From Rhodospirillales bacterium 70-18 (GTDB lineage: Bacteria; Pseudomonadota; Alphaproteobacteria; Acetobacterales; Acetobacteraceae), in the NCBI GenBank assembly GCA_001899585.1, contig MKWE01000046.1:1-45068 (forward strand): 45,068 nucleotides of DNA, given 5' to 3'. This document shows positions 25,668 through 35,717 of the stretch, piece by piece (position 1 is the first letter of the stretch; each line of letters starts with the position of its first letter). The notes under the pieces were generated by a model. It was not told the DNA's origin and ran no database searches. It saw nothing but the letters and a program-made list of their open reading frames with translations. The position numbers and the translations under genes were made by a program.

Positions 25668-27995
25668 TCAGGCGGCACGGGCGGCCGTGATCGCTTTCCA
25701 GACCTTCTCCGGGGTGGCGGGCATGTCGAGATGGGTGACGCCCGCCGGGGTCAGCGCATCCACGATGGCGTTCATCACCGCCGGCGGGCTGCCCACCGCG
25801 CCGGCCTCGCCCGCACCCTTCACGCCCAGCGGGTTGGTGCCACAGGGCACTTCGATCAGGTCCACCTCGATGTCCGGCAGGTCGTCGGCGCGCGGCAGCG
25901 CGTAGTCCATGAAGCTGCCGGCCAGCAATTGGCCGGACTCGCGGTCATAGGCGGTGTTCTCCAGCACCGCCTGGCCGAAGCCCTGCGCCACGCCGCCATG
26001 CACCTGGCCGCGCACGATCATCGGGTTGACCGCCTTGCCCACGTCGTCGGTCACCGAATAGCGCACCACCTGCACCATGCCGGTCTCGGGATCGACCTCC
26101 ACCTCGGCGATATGGCAGCCATTGGGGAAGGTATGGGCATCGATATTGGCGATCTCGGCGGCGTCCAGCAGCGTCGCGTCCTCGCCCTTGGCCACGCGGG
26201 CGCGCTGGGTGGCGGCCAGTTCCATGATGCCGATGCCGCGGTCGGTGCCGGTGACCGAGAAGCGCCCGGCCTCGAACACGATGTCGGCCATCGCCGCCTC
26301 CAGCGCCTCGGAGGCGGCGCGGCGGCCCTTCTCGATCACGGTCGCGGCGGTGGCATAGATCGCCTGCCCTTCGGAATACAGCGAGCGCGCGCCGCCTGTG
26401 CCGCCGCCCTCGGGGATGGTGTCGGTGTCGCCCTGCTTCACCCGCACCCGCTCGCCGGGCACGCCCAGCCGATCGACGGTGAGCTGGACATAGGCGGTCT
26501 CGTGCCCCTGGCCGGTGGACTGGGTGCCGACATACACGTCCACATATCCGTCATCGGTGAAGCGCATCTCCGCCCGCTCGGTCGGCGCGCCGCCGGTCGC
26601 CTCCAGGTAATAGGCCAGCCCGATGCCGCGCCGCTTGCCCTTCGCCGCCGCCGCCGCCCGGCGCGCCTCGAACCCGGCCCAGTCCATGGTCTTCAGCGCA
26701 TGGTCGAGCACGGTCTTGAAGTCGCCGCTGTCGTAGGTCTTGCCCATCGGCGTGCTGTGCGGCATCGCCTCCGGCCCCACCATGTTGCGGCGGCGCAGTT
26801 CCACCCGGTCGATCTTCATCTCCCGCGCGGCCGCGTCGATCAGCCGCTCCACCAGGTAGTTCGCCTCCGGCCGCCCGGCGCCGCGATAGGCGTCCACCGG
26901 CACCGTGTTGGTGAACACCCCGATCACGTTGGCATAGACCGCCTGGAACCCGTAGATGCTGGCCAGCACGCCGGTCCCCGCCATGGTCGGGATATACGGC
27001 CCGAAATTCGACAGATACGCGCCCATATTGGCGACATTTCGCGTCCGCAGCGCCAGGAACGTGCCCTGCGCGTCCATCGCGATCTCGCCCAGGGTGATGT
27101 TGTCCCGCCCCTGGGTGTCCGACAGGAACGCCTCGCTGCGTTCGGAGGTCCATTTCACCGGCCGCCCCAGCTTGCGCGCGGCATAGCTGGTCAGCACGTG
27201 CTCGGGATACAGGAACAGCTTCATGCCGAACCCGCCGCCCACGTCCGGCGTGATGACGCGGAACTTGTCCGCGGTGGTGTTGAAGATCATCGGCCCCAGG
27301 ATGTCCTTCAGCAGCCACCCGCCCTGGGTGTTGGTGCGCAGCGTCCACCGCCCGGTCGCCGTGTCGAACGCCGCCAGCGCCCCGCGCGGCTCGATCGAGT
27401 TCACCACGATGCGGTTGTTCACCACGGTCAGCCGCGTCACGTGCGCGGCACTGGCGAACAGCGCCTCGGTCTTCTCCTTCTGGCCGATCTCCCAGTCGAA
27501 GCAGATGTTCTTCGGCGCGTTGTCCCACACCTGCGGCACGCCGGCATCCATCGCCGCCGCCAATTCGGTGATCGAGGGCAGCAGGTCGTAGTCCACCATC
27601 ACCGCCTCGGCCCCGTCGCGCGCCGCCTGGGGCGTCTCGGCGACGATGAAGGCCACCGGCTCGCCGGCGTGGCGCACCATGCCGTCGGCCAGCACCGGGC
27701 GCGGCGGGCTCGCCTGCTCGCTGCCATCGCGGTTCTTCACCTTCGCCAGGCAGGGCAGCAGCCCGATCCCGTCGGCCTTCATGTCCGCGGCCGTGTACAC
27801 CGCCAGCACCCCCGGCACCGCGCGCGCGGCCGCCGCATCGGTGGCGGTGATCCGCGCCATCGCATGCGGGCTGCGCAGCACCACACCGTGCACCATGCCG
27901 GGCAGGCTGCCGTCATCGGTATAGGAACCGCCGCCCTTCAGCAGGCGAGGGTCCTCCACGCGGCGGACGGGCTGGGCGACACCGAACTGGGTCAT
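25668..27995 (-). CDS. xanthine dehydrogenase-family molybdopterin-binding (large) subunit
   Basis: A 775-residue molybdenum hydroxylase large subunit of the CoxL/aldehyde oxidase type. It starts with the CoxL-like RRVEDPRLLKGGGSYTDD; GGGFGMK and AYRGAGRPEANY mark the cofactor and active-site loops. The catalytic Glu is present in KGAGEAGAVGSPPAVMNA. The AYRCSFR loop typical of true CO dehydrogenase is absent, so CO oxidation is unlikely; aldehydes, purines or N-heteroaromatics are possible substrates. Such enzymes need 2Fe-2S and FAD subunits, but neither is adjacent: pobA lies downstream and an efflux pump upstream. The start ATG at 27995 gives MTQFGVAQPV. Partner subunits must be supplied from another locus. 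Confidence 0.9.
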   Translation of the reverse strand: MTQFGVAQPVRRVEDPRLLKGGGSYTDDGSLPGMVHGVVLRSPHAMARITATDAAAARAVPGVLAVYTAADMKADGIGLLPCLAKVKNRDGSEQASPPRPVLADGMVRHAGEPVAFIVAETPQAARDGAEAVMVDYDLLPSITELAAAMDAGVPQVWDNAPKNICFDWEIGQKEKTEALFASAAHVTRLTVVNNRIVVNSIEPRGALAAFDTATGRWTLRTNTQGGWLLKDILGPMIFNTTADKFRVITPDVGGGFGMKLFLYPEHVLTSYAARKLGRPVKWTSERSEAFLSDTQGRDNITLGEIAMDAQGTFLALRTRNVANMGAYLSNFGPYIPTMAGTGVLASIYGFQAVYANVIGVFTNTVPVDAYRGAGRPEANYLVERLIDAAAREMKIDRVELRRRNMVGPEAMPHSTPMGKTYDSGDFKTVLDHALKTMDWAGFEARRAAAAAKGKRRGIGLAYYLEATGGAPTERAEMRFTDDGYVDVYVGTQSTGQGHETAYVQLTVDRLGVPGERVRVKQGDTDTIPEGGGTGGARSLYSEGQAIYATAATVIEKGRRAASEALEAAMADIVFEAGRFSVTGTDRGIGIMELAATQRARVAKGEDATLLDAAEIANIDAHTFPNGCHIAEVEVDPETGMVQVVRYSVTDDVGKAVNPMIVRGQVHGGVAQGFGQAVLENTAYDRESGQLLAGSFMDYALPRADDLPDIEVDLIEVPCGTNPLGVKGAGEAGAVGSPPAVMNAIVDALTPAGVTHLDMPATPEKVWKAITAARAA

Positions 27996-28070
27996 GGCGG
28001 CTTCTCTCCGAAGGTTCGTATCGTGGTTCGTCGTAGGATGTACGCGCGGCGCCAAAAAGGCCAAGGGGGG

Positions 28071-31000
28071 TCAGTGCGCCGTGTCCGTCGGCTTGCCCCC
28101 GAACAGCCGCGAGGTCCGCTCGCGCAGCCCCTGGAACGTCACATACAGCATCGGGATCAGGAAGATGCCTATCGCGGTCGCCAGGATCATGCCGCCGAAC
28201 ACCGGCATGCCCACCGCCCGGCGCGACAGCATCGCCGCCCCCTGCGCGTTGATCAGCGGCACCAGCCCCAGGATGAAGGCGATCGAGGTCATCACCACGG
28301 CGCGGAACCGGATGCGCGCCCCCGCCGCCGCCGCCTCGCGGATCGACAGCCCGGCCTCGCGCTGCTCCTTGGCGAACTCCACGATCAGGATGCCGTTCTT
28401 GGCGGCCAGCGAGATCAGCACCACCAGCCCGATCTGCCCGTACAGGTCCAGCGGCATCGCCCGGATCACCAGCCCCGCATAGGCCCCCAGCACGCCCACC
28501 GCCACCGACAGCAGCACCGGCACCGGGATCACCCAGCTCTCATACAGCGCCACCAGGAACAGATAGGCGAACAGCACCGCCAGCGCCAGAATCGGCCCGG
28601 TCTGCCCGGTGGAGCGCACTTCCTGGTACGAGGTGCCCGACCAGTCGAAGCTGTAGCCCGGCGGCAGCGTCTTGGCCGACACCTCGGCCATCGCCGCCAG
28701 CGCGTCGCCCGACGACACCCCCGGCGCCGGCGAGCCGTTCACCGTGATGGCGCGGTAGTTGTTGAACCGGCTGATCGTCTGCGGCCCCAGCACGATGCGC
28801 GCGTCGGCCACCGAGCGCAGCGGCACCATCGTGCCCGCCTTGTTGCGCACGAAAATCCGCCAGATCGCGGAAAGGTCGGTGCGGTCCATCGCCTCGCCCT
28901 GCACGTTCACCTGCCAGGTGCGGCCGTACAGGTTGAAGTCGTTCACATAGATGCCGCCCAGCGTCGCCTGCAGCGTGGTGAAGATGTCGGTGATCGACAG
29001 CCCCAGCGCCTGCGCCTTGTCGCGGTCGATGTCCAGGAACACGCTGGGGGTGGAGGCGCTGAAGGTCGAGAACACCCGCGACAGCCTCGGGTCCTGGTTG
29101 GCCGCCGCCGTCAGCCCCTGCAGCACGCTGGCCATCTCGGCCGGGTCCCGCCCCTCCAGGTTCTGCAGCTGGTATTCGAACCCGCCCGAGGTCGAAAGCC
29201 CGATGATCGGCGGCAGGTTGAACGGGAAAATCACCGCCGAGCGGATCTGCTGCGCCGCGCCGAACACCCGCCCGATCACCGCCTGCGCCCGGTCGGTCAC
29301 CGCGGTGCGGTCGGCGAACGGTTTCAGCCGCACCACCATGAAGGCGGCATTGCTCTGCGCCCCGCCATCCAGCAGCGAGAAGCCGACGATCGACAGCACG
29401 TTCTCCACCTGCGGCATCGCCCGCAGCAGCCCCTCGGCGCGCGCCACCACGGCGCGGGTGCGCGACACGCTGGCCGCGTCCGGCAGCTGCACCGCCACGA
29501 AGAACGCGCCCTGGTCCTCCTCCGGCAGGAAGCCGGTCGGCGTCAGTTTCGACAGCCCGAATATCCCGCCCCCCGCGGCCGCCACCACCACCAGCGCCAG
29601 CACCGACACGCGCAGCAGCCGGCGCACCATGCCGGCATAGCCGTCGCGCACCCGGTCGATGCCCTTCAGCACCGGGCCCATGAAGCCGCGCTTCTTGTCG
29701 GTATGGCGCAGGAACACCCCGCACAGCGCCGGCGACAGCGTGAGCGCCGTGGTCGCCGAGATCAGCATCGCCACGCTGATCGTCACCGCGAACTGGCGGA
29801 ACAACTGGCCCGACACGCCGGGGATGAAGGCGATCGGCACGAACACCGACAGCAGCACCAGCGAGATGGCGATGATCGGCCCGGTGATCTGGGTCATCGC
29901 CTTGCGGGCGGCCTCCTTCGGCGTCAGGTGCGGCTCCTCCTCCAGCACCCGCTCCACGTTCTCCACCACCACGATGGCGTCGTCCACCACGATGCCCACC
30001 GCCAGCACCAGCGCCAGCAGCGTCACCGTATTGGCCGAGAACCCCAGCAGCAGCAGCACCGCGATGGTGCCGATCAGGCTCACCGGCACCGCCACCGCCG
30101 GAATGATGGTGGCGCGGATATTGCCGAGGAAAAAGAACACCACCAGCACCACCAGCACGAACGCCTCGACCAGCGTCTTCAGCACCTGGCCGATGGTGTC
30201 CGCCACGAAGGTGGAGCTGTCGTAGAAGACGATCTTCTTCATGCCCGGCGGAAAGCGCGTGGCCAGCTGGTCCAGCACCGCCGCCACCCGGGCGGAGGTG
30301 TCCACCGCGTTGGCGCCGGGGGCCAGGTAGATGCCGATCGACACCGCCGGCTTGCCGTTCAGCCGGCTCTCGGTGTCCTGGCTGGCCGGCCCCAGTTCCA
30401 CCCGCGCCACGTCGCGCACCCGCAGCACCGAGCCGTCGGGGTTGGCGCGCACCACGATGTTGCCGAACTCCGCCGGCGTCACCCGCCGCCCGGCGGTCTG
30501 CAGATTGAGCTGGAACTGGTTGGCGTCGTCGGTCGGCTTGGCGCCGATGCGCCCGATCGCCCCCTGCACGTTCTGGGTCTGCAACGCGGCGATGATGTCC
30601 GAGGGCACCAGCCCCAGGCTGACCAGCCGGTCGGTGCGGAACCAGATGCGCATGGAATAGTCTTCGGCGCCGAACACGAAGGCCTGGCCCACGCCGGGCA
30701 CCCGGCCCACCGCGTCCAGCACGTTGATGGTCACATAGTTCGACACGAACAGCGGCGTCAGCGCCGGGTCCTCGCTGTAGAACTGCGCGAATTCCAGGAT
30801 CGCCGAGCTGCGCTTGCTCACCGTGATGCCCTGACGCTGCACCTCCGCCGGCATCTTGGACAGCACCGCCTGCACGCGGTTGTTCACATTGACGGTGGCG
30901 ATGTCCGGGTTGGTGCCCAGGTTGAAGCTCACCGTCAGCGAATAGCTGCCGTCGTTGGCGCTGTTGGACTTCATGTACAGCATCTGGTCGACGCCGTTGA

Positions 31001-31208
31001 TCGCCGCCTCCAGCGGCTGCGCCACCGTCGATTCCACCACCGCCGCCGACGCGCCGGGGAAGCGGGTGCTCACCTGCACCTGCGGCGGCACGATGTCGGG
31101 GAACTGCGCCACCGGGATGCGTGTCCAGGCGATCAGCCCCGCCAGCGTGATGATGATGGCGAGAACCACCGCCATCCGGGGGCGGTTGATGAAGACGGCG
31201 GACAACAT
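28071..31208 (-). CDS. RND multidrug efflux permease, AcrB/MexF-type (HAE1)
   Basis: A 1045-residue proton-driven inner-membrane pump with the duplicated 12-helix RND layout. The proton-relay Asp pair is in [17 protein letters not shown] (helix 4), and the essential Lys is in [14 protein letters not shown] (helix 10). The N-terminus ([28 protein letters not shown]) and the [12 protein letters not shown] segment are standard for HAE1 transporters. The adaptor gene ends four bases upstream, so they form one operon. No TolC-like outer-membrane gene follows, so the pump probably uses a channel encoded elsewhere. Substrates cannot be read from the sequence. No local TetR or LysR regulator is in the window. 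Confidence 0.95.
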   Translation of the reverse strand: MLSAVFINRPRMAVVLAIIITLAGLIAWTRIPVAQFPDIVPPQVQVSTRFPGASAAVVESTVAQPLEAAINGVDQMLYMKSNSANDGSYSLTVSFNLGTNPDIATVNVNNRVQAVLSKMPAEVQRQGITVSKRSSAILEFAQFYSEDPALTPLFVSNYVTINVLDAVGRVPGVGQAFVFGAEDYSMRIWFRTDRLVSLGLVPSDIIAALQTQNVQGAIGRIGAKPTDDANQFQLNLQTAGRRVTPAEFGNIVVRANPDGSVLRVRDVARVELGPASQDTESRLNGKPAVSIGIYLAPGANAVDTSARVAAVLDQLATRFPPGMKKIVFYDSSTFVADTIGQVLKTLVEAFVLVVLVVFFFLGNIRATIIPAVAVPVSLIGTIAVLLLLGFSANTVTLLALVLAVGIVVDDAIVVVENVERVLEEEPHLTPKEAARKAMTQITGPIIAISLVLLSVFVPIAFIPGVSGQLFRQFAVTISVAMLISATTALTLSPALCGVFLRHTDKKRGFMGPVLKGIDRVRDGYAGMVRRLLRVSVLALVVVAAAGGGIFGLSKLTPTGFLPEEDQGAFFVAVQLPDAASVSRTRAVVARAEGLLRAMPQVENVLSIVGFSLLDGGAQSNAAFMVVRLKPFADRTAVTDRAQAVIGRVFGAAQQIRSAVIFPFNLPPIIGLSTSGGFEYQLQNLEGRDPAEMASVLQGLTAAANQDPRLSRVFSTFSASTPSVFLDIDRDKAQALGLSITDIFTTLQATLGGIYVNDFNLYGRTWQVNVQGEAMDRTDLSAIWRIFVRNKAGTMVPLRSVADARIVLGPQTISRFNNYRAITVNGSPAPGVSSGDALAAMAEVSAKTLPPGYSFDWSGTSYQEVRSTGQTGPILALAVLFAYLFLVALYESWVIPVPVLLSVAVGVLGAYAGLVIRAMPLDLYGQIGLVVLISLAAKNGILIVEFAKEQREAGLSIREAAAAGARIRFRAVVMTSIAFILGLVPLINAQGAAMLSRRAVGMPVFGGMILATAIGIFLIPMLYVTFQGLRERTSRLFGGKPTDTAH

Positions 31209-31212
31209 GCGC

Positions 31213-32430
31213 TCAGTTCCGCTTGGCGGGGGCTGCGGCCGGGGGAGTGCCGGGGGCTGGGGCGGCGGGCGGGGCGTCCACCGGCGCCGGGTTCACCTCG
31301 ATGCCCGGCCGCACCCGCTGGATGCCGTCGGCCACCACGCTCTCGCCTTCCTTCAGCCCCTTGGTCACCATCGCCAGCTCCGGCGTGGACTGGCCCAGCT
31401 CGATGCGCCGCTGCGACACCTTCTTGTCGGCGCCGACCACATACACGTAGCTGCCTTGCTGGTCCGACAGCACCGCCGCGCGCGGGATCGCCAGCGCCTG
31501 CACCGGCGTCACCCCCTCCAGCATCACGGTGACGAACTCGCCGTCCAGCAATTCGCGGTTGCCCACCTCGTCGGCCCGCGCGCCCTTGCGCAGCGGGTTG
31601 GGGATGCGCGCGCGCAGGGTCAGCGTGTCGGTGCCCTGGGCCACGCTCGGGTCGGCATAGTCCAGCTTGCCGATCTGGTCGTACACCCGCCCGTCCGGCA
31701 GCCGCAGCCGCACCTGCACGGCCGCGAACCCGCCCTTGCCGGCATAGCGGTTGCGCAGCTCCAGCGCCGCCCGCACCGAAATCGGGAACACCACGTACAT
31801 CGGGTCCTGGCTGACGATGGTGGCAAGCGGGCCGGAGGCCGGGGTGACCACGTTGCCCACCGCCAGCGCGGTGCGGCCGATCTTGCCGGCGATCGGGGCG
31901 CGGATCTCGGTATAGTCCAGGTTGATCTGCGAGGCCCGCGCCTGCGCCTGGTTGGCCTGCAACTGTGCCGCATAGCTGGCGCGCTGCGCCTCGGCGGTGT
32001 CCACCGCCGAGACCAGCCCGGCCGGCGAGTTCATCAGCGAGCGGGCGCGGTTGAGCTGGATGGTGGCGTTCTTCAGCAGCGCCTCGGTCTGCGCCACCGC
32101 GGCCTGCTTGGCGGCGAGGTCGGCCTCGAACGGCGCGCGCTCCAGCCGGTAGAGCAGCTCGCCCTTGTCCACCTCCGAGCCCTCGGTGAACAGCCGCTCC
32201 TGGATGAAGCCGGTCACCCGCGCCACCAGGTCCACCCGGTCGGTGGCCAGCACCCGGCCGACGAACTCGCTGCTTTCCACCATCGGGCGCTGCCGCACCG
32301 TCACCACGCCGACCGCCGGCGGCCCGCCCGGGCCGAACTGGGCTTGGGCGGGCGTGGCGGCCAGCCAGCCCATGGCGGCCAAAAGCGCAAGCGGAACGAT
32401 ACGCACGGAAAAAGTCGGGCGAAGGCGCAT
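31213..32430 (-). CDS. RND efflux periplasmic adaptor subunit, AcrA/MexE-type
   Basis: A 405-residue membrane fusion protein linking the RND pump to the outer-membrane channel. It has a Sec-type signal ([20 protein letters not shown], cleavage before QFGPG); there is no lipobox Cys, so it is probably a soluble or N-terminally anchored form. A lipoyl-type half ([19 protein letters not shown]) precedes a helical hairpin (residues ~105-170), and the second lipoyl half carries [13 protein letters not shown]. The last ~25 residues are Pro/Ala-rich. I chose the ATG at 32430, with GAGG upstream and a normal signal peptide following; an ATG at 32460 would add ten residues. It is the first gene of the pump operon. 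Confidence 0.93.
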   Translation of the reverse strand: MRLRPTFSVRIVPLALLAAMGWLAATPAQAQFGPGGPPAVGVVTVRQRPMVESSEFVGRVLATDRVDLVARVTGFIQERLFTEGSEVDKGELLYRLERAPFEADLAAKQAAVAQTEALLKNATIQLNRARSLMNSPAGLVSAVDTAEAQRASYAAQLQANQAQARASQINLDYTEIRAPIAGKIGRTALAVGNVVTPASGPLATIVSQDPMYVVFPISVRAALELRNRYAGKGGFAAVQVRLRLPDGRVYDQIGKLDYADPSVAQGTDTLTLRARIPNPLRKGARADEVGNRELLDGEFVTVMLEGVTPVQALAIPRAAVLSDQQGSYVYVVGADKKVSQRRIELGQSTPELAMVTKGLKEGESVVADGIQRVRPGIEVNPAPVDAPPAAPAPGTPPAAAPAKRN

Positions 32431-32675
32431 GCGGAAACCTCGACCCACGACCCCGGGCAAGGGGGCGGGGCCGGCCCGCCGTCAGTGTTGCAGCGCACAC
32501 ATATGGCATAGTTCCGCCACATTGCGAGCCTGTTGCAGCGCCGTCATGCCATCGCGCGTATTGTTGATCCTCAAGGAAAATAAGGCGGGGGCCACGCTCC
32601 TGTGCCCGCGCGCCGTTGCCGGCTTGTCATCCCGCCCCCGCCGCTCCACCCTGCGGCCGGATCAGGAGGCCTCCC
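32431..32675. promoter_or_regulatory. divergent intergenic region, efflux operon versus lyase operon
   Basis: This 245-bp gap must hold promoters for both operons. GTTGCAGCGC is repeated exactly at 32487 and 32532, 45 bases apart, a possible binding-site pair. AAGGAAAATAAG near 32573 is a locally AT-rich patch. No confident -35/-10 pair was found. AGGAGG at 32664 is a strong ribosome site for the lyase gene. Confidence 0.4.
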
Positions 32676-33596
32676 ATGAGCGAACATGTCACAATCTGTG
32701 AGGTCGGCCCGCGCGACGGGCTGCAAATGGCCAAGGGCCGCATGCCCACCGAGGTGAAGACCCGCTGGATCGCCGCCCTGGCCGCCGCCGGCCTGCCGCA
32801 GATCGAGGTCGGCAGCTTCGTGCCGGCCCGCGTCATCCCGCAACTGGCTGACACCGCCGAGATCGTCCGCCGCGCCGTGCTGCTGCCCGGCGTCACCATC
32901 CAGGCGCTCGCCCCCAACCTGCGCGGCGCCCAGGGCGCCTACGAGGCCGGGGCGCACCGCATCAGCATCCCGGTCTCGGTCAGCCTCGGCCACAGCCGCG
33001 CCAACCTCAACCGCACGCCCGACGAACAGGTGGCCGAGGTCGGCCGCATGGTCGCCTGGCTGCGCGCCCAGCCGCGCCATGTGCCGGTGGAAGCCGCCTG
33101 CTCCACCGCCTTCGGCTGCTCGATCGACGGCGCGGTGGCGCAGAGCGAGGTGGTGCGCATCGCCGCCGCCCTGGCCGAGGCGGGGGTGGACGACATCTCG
33201 CTGGCCGACACCGTCGGCTACGGCAACCCGGCGATGATCCGCGCCACCGTGCGCGCCGTGCGCGCGGCGATCGGCCCGGCGCTGAAGGCGCTGCATCTGC
33301 ACGACACCTGCGGCGTCGGCATCGCCAACGCGCTGGCCGGGCTGGATGAGGGCATCCGCAAGTTCGACTCGGCGCTGGCCGGCCTCGGCGGCTGCCCCTA
33401 CGCCCCCGGCGCCTCGGGCAACATCGTCACCGAAGACCTTGTTTTCATGCTGGAAAGCATGGGCTTCGCCACCGGCGTCAACCTGGACAAGCTGCTCGCC
33501 GCCCGCGCCATATTGCGCGAGGGCCTGCCGGACGAGGAGATGCACGGCAACCTCGCCAAGGGCGGCATCCCCCGCACCTTCCGCAAGGCCGCCTGA
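32676..33596 (+). CDS. mvaB: hydroxymethylglutaryl-CoA lyase family protein
   Basis: This 306-residue TIM-barrel enzyme of the HMGL family cleaves 3-hydroxy-3-methylglutaryl-CoA to acetoacetate and acetyl-CoA. Catalytic and metal-binding features are present: EVGPRDGLQ (Arg13, Asp14), the HLHD pair (His207, His209) and the active-site Cys240 in the family signature AGLGGCPYAPGASGN. Length is normal for bacterial members. The ATG has AGGAGG six bases upstream. A CoA-transferase follows after three bases, so the acyl-CoA substrate may be made by that partner from a free acid. Related lyases act on citramalyl-CoA-like substrates, so the exact acyl-CoA is not certain. Confidence 0.92.
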   Translation: MSEHVTICEVGPRDGLQMAKGRMPTEVKTRWIAALAAAGLPQIEVGSFVPARVIPQLADTAEIVRRAVLLPGVTIQALAPNLRGAQGAYEAGAHRISIPVSVSLGHSRANLNRTPDEQVAEVGRMVAWLRAQPRHVPVEAACSTAFGCSIDGAVAQSEVVRIAAALAEAGVDDISLADTVGYGNPAMIRATVRAVRAAIGPALKALHLHDTCGVGIANALAGLDEGIRKFDSALAGLGGCPYAPGASGNIVTEDLVFMLESMGFATGVNLDKLLAARAILREGLPDEEMHGNLAKGGIPRTFRKAA

Positions 33597-33599
33597 GCG

Positions 33600-34775
33600 A
33601 TGTCGTCGCAGCCGCTGGCGGGCATCAAGGTCGTCGAATTCGTCCATATGGTGATGGGCCCCACCTGCGGGCTGGTGCTGGCCGACCTGGGGGCGGACGT
33701 GGTGAAGGTGGAACCGGCCCCCGCCGGCGACAACACCCGCCGCCTGCCCGGCTCCGGCGCCGGCTTCTACGTCATGGCCAACCGCAACAAGCGCAGCCTG
33801 GCGGTGGACCTGAAAAGCCTCGAGGGCAAGGCGCTGGTGCAGCGCCTGCTGGCCACCGCCGACGTGGTGGTGGAGAATTTCCGCCCCGGCGCCATGGACC
33901 GCCTGGGCTTCGGCTACGAGGAGCTCTCGAAGCTCAACCCGCGCCTGGTCTACTGCTCCTGCAAGGGCTTCCTGCCCGGCCCGTACGACAACCGCACGGC
34001 GCTGGACGAGGTGGTGCAGATGATGGGCGGCCTCGCCTACATGACCGGCCCGCCCGGCCGCCCGCTGCGCGCCGGCAGCTCGGTGAACGACATCATGGGC
34101 GGCATGTTCGGCGCCATCGGCATCCTGGCGGCGCTCAACGAACGCCACCGCACCGGCAAGGGCACTCTGGTGCAGTCCGGCCTGTTCGAGAACAACACCA
34201 TGCTGGTCGCCCAGCACATGGCGCAATACGTGGTGACCGGCAAGGAAGCCGCCCCCATGCCCAACCGCGCCAGCGTCTGGCCGATCTACGACACGTTCGA
34301 CGTGGCGGACGGCCAGATTTTCGTGGGCGCCGTCACCGACACGCAATGGAACGTGTTCTGCGCCGCCTTCGGCCTGGACGACCTGCTGAACGACCCGGAG
34401 CTGACCACCCAGCACCAGCGCCACGAGGCCCGCCCGCGCACCATCCCGCGCATCGCCGAGGTGCTGCGCGGCTACACCCGCGCCGACCTGATGGCGAAGA
34501 TGGAGGAACTCGGCCTGCCCTTCGCGCCGATCTCCCGCCCCATCGAGCTGTTCGACGACCCCCACCTGAACGCCTCCGGCGGCCTGCTGGCGATGACGCT
34601 GCCGGACGGCAAGCAGACCAAATTGCCGGCGCTGCCGATTTCGCTGGATGGCGAGCGGCTGAAACTGCGCCGGAATCCGCCCAAAACCGGCGAACATGAC
34701 GACGAAATCGCCCGAGAACTGGGGTTTTCGGAGGCTGAAATCGCCAAAATGCGCACCTCAGGAGCGATCGTCTGA
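33600..34775 (+). CDS. family III (CaiB/BaiF) CoA-transferase
   Basis: This 391-residue cytosolic enzyme moves CoA between carboxylic acids through a mixed anhydride on a conserved Asp, here Asp164 in SVNDIMGGMFG. The N-terminal PLAGIKVVEFVHMVMGPTCGLVLADLGADVVKVEP is the family hallmark, and ANRNKRSLAVDLK follows. It lies three bases after the lyase gene and shares its last base with the next start (TGATG), so all three genes are tightly coupled. Relatives include the succinyl-CoA:glutarate/hydroxymethylglutarate transferase type and itaconate transferases. Paired with an HMG-CoA lyase, use of HMG, itaconate-derived or glutarate-like acids is plausible but unproven. Confidence 0.92.
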   Translation: MSSQPLAGIKVVEFVHMVMGPTCGLVLADLGADVVKVEPAPAGDNTRRLPGSGAGFYVMANRNKRSLAVDLKSLEGKALVQRLLATADVVVENFRPGAMDRLGFGYEELSKLNPRLVYCSCKGFLPGPYDNRTALDEVVQMMGGLAYMTGPPGRPLRAGSSVNDIMGGMFGAIGILAALNERHRTGKGTLVQSGLFENNTMLVAQHMAQYVVTGKEAAPMPNRASVWPIYDTFDVADGQIFVGAVTDTQWNVFCAAFGLDDLLNDPELTTQHQRHEARPRTIPRIAEVLRGYTRADLMAKMEELGLPFAPISRPIELFDDPHLNASGGLLAMTLPDGKQTKLPALPISLDGERLKLRRNPPKTGEHDDEIARELGFSEAEIAKMRTSGAIV

Positions 34776-35701
34776 TGCGCGCGCGCGCCGAGGCGGAAAT
34801 CGCCCGCATCGCCGGCTTCGCCGAAGGGGCGGTGGGGCTGGCCGCCCGCCACCTGGGCAGCGGCCTCGCGCTGGGCCACCGGGCCGACGAGGGGTTCCCG
34901 ATGGCCAGCACCGTGAAGGTGCCGCTGGCGCTGGCGGTGCTGGAGCTGGTCGATGCCGGAAAACTGCAACTGGACCAGATGGTTGCCGTCGATCCCCTGG
35001 AAATGAACCCGTCGGCGCCGATCGGCGAGGAGTTCCTGTATCCCGGCGTGGCGCTGTCGCTGCTGAACCTGCTGGAGCCGATGATCACCCGCAGCGACAA
35101 CACCGCGACCGACGTGCTGTTCCGCCTCGCCGGCGGGCCGGCGGCGGTGGCGGCGTATCTGGCGCGGCTGGGTGTCGCCGGGATCACCCCGAGCCGCAGC
35201 GTGCGCGACCTGCTGATCGTGCTCTATGGCCTTGATCCCGGACCACAAACATCGCTGCGCGACGCCTTGCGCGCGCTGTCGCCGGCGGCGCTGGCGGCGG
35301 CCAGGGCGCGGGCGCAGGGGCGCCATCCGGCCTATTCCAGTGATCCGCGCGACCAGGCGACGCCGGCGGGCATGGTGGAACTGCTGGCCCGGCTGTTCCA
35401 TGCCGAGGGCATCAGCCGCGCGGCGCGCGATACGCTGCTGCCGATCATGGGCCGCACCTCCACCGGGCTGCGCCGCATCGAAGGGCGGCTGCCCAAAGGG
35501 GTGGCGGTGGCCAACAAGACCGGCAGCGCCAGCGGCACCACCAACGATGTCGGCATCGTCACCCTGCCGTGCGGGCGCGGGGCGGTGGCTATGGCGGTCT
35601 ATGTGAAGGATTCCGCCCTGCCGCCGGCCGAGCGGGAGGACGTGATCGCCGATGTGGCGCGCACCGCCTACGACTATTTCATGATTGCGTCTGAGGTATA
35701 A
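34775..35701 (+). CDS. class A beta-lactamase-fold serine hydrolase, atypical and without a signal peptide
   Basis: It has 308 residues. Three active-site motifs of class A enzymes are present: Ser45-Thr-Val-Lys48, Ser107-Asp-Asn109 and Lys248-Thr-Gly250. The omega-loop general base (Glu166 with the E-x-x-L-N pattern) is not visible; that region reads SRSVRDLLIVLYG and is followed by an insertion of about 35-40 residues before DQATP. The N-terminus (MRARAEAEIARIAGFAEG) is charged with no export signal, and no better start exists upstream. It may therefore act in the cytosol on something other than penicillins, or hydrolyse very slowly. It overlaps the CoA-transferase by one base, so it is part of that operon. 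I would not call it a resistance gene. Confidence 0.82.
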   Translation: MRARAEAEIARIAGFAEGAVGLAARHLGSGLALGHRADEGFPMASTVKVPLALAVLELVDAGKLQLDQMVAVDPLEMNPSAPIGEEFLYPGVALSLLNLLEPMITRSDNTATDVLFRLAGGPAAVAAYLARLGVAGITPSRSVRDLLIVLYGLDPGPQTSLRDALRALSPAALAAARARAQGRHPAYSSDPRDQATPAGMVELLARLFHAEGISRAARDTLLPIMGRTSTGLRRIEGRLPKGVAVANKTGSASGTTNDVGIVTLPCGRGAVAMAVYVKDSALPPAEREDVIADVARTAYDYFMIASEV

Positions 35702-35717
35702 CAGTCCCGAATCGGTC

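Noticed and set aside
25668..27995. Aerobic carbon monoxide dehydrogenase large subunit
   Set aside because: The AYRCSFR active-site loop is absent and no coxM/coxS genes are adjacent.
25638..31532. A 1964-codon open frame on the plus strand
   Set aside because: It runs antisense to the molybdenum hydroxylase and RND pump genes, is His/Arg/Gln-rich without any fold-like pattern, and exists because high-GC third positions suppress stops.
34775..35701. Antibiotic-resistance beta-lactamase
   Set aside because: No signal peptide, no Glu166 equivalent visible, and operon context is CoA-ester metabolism.
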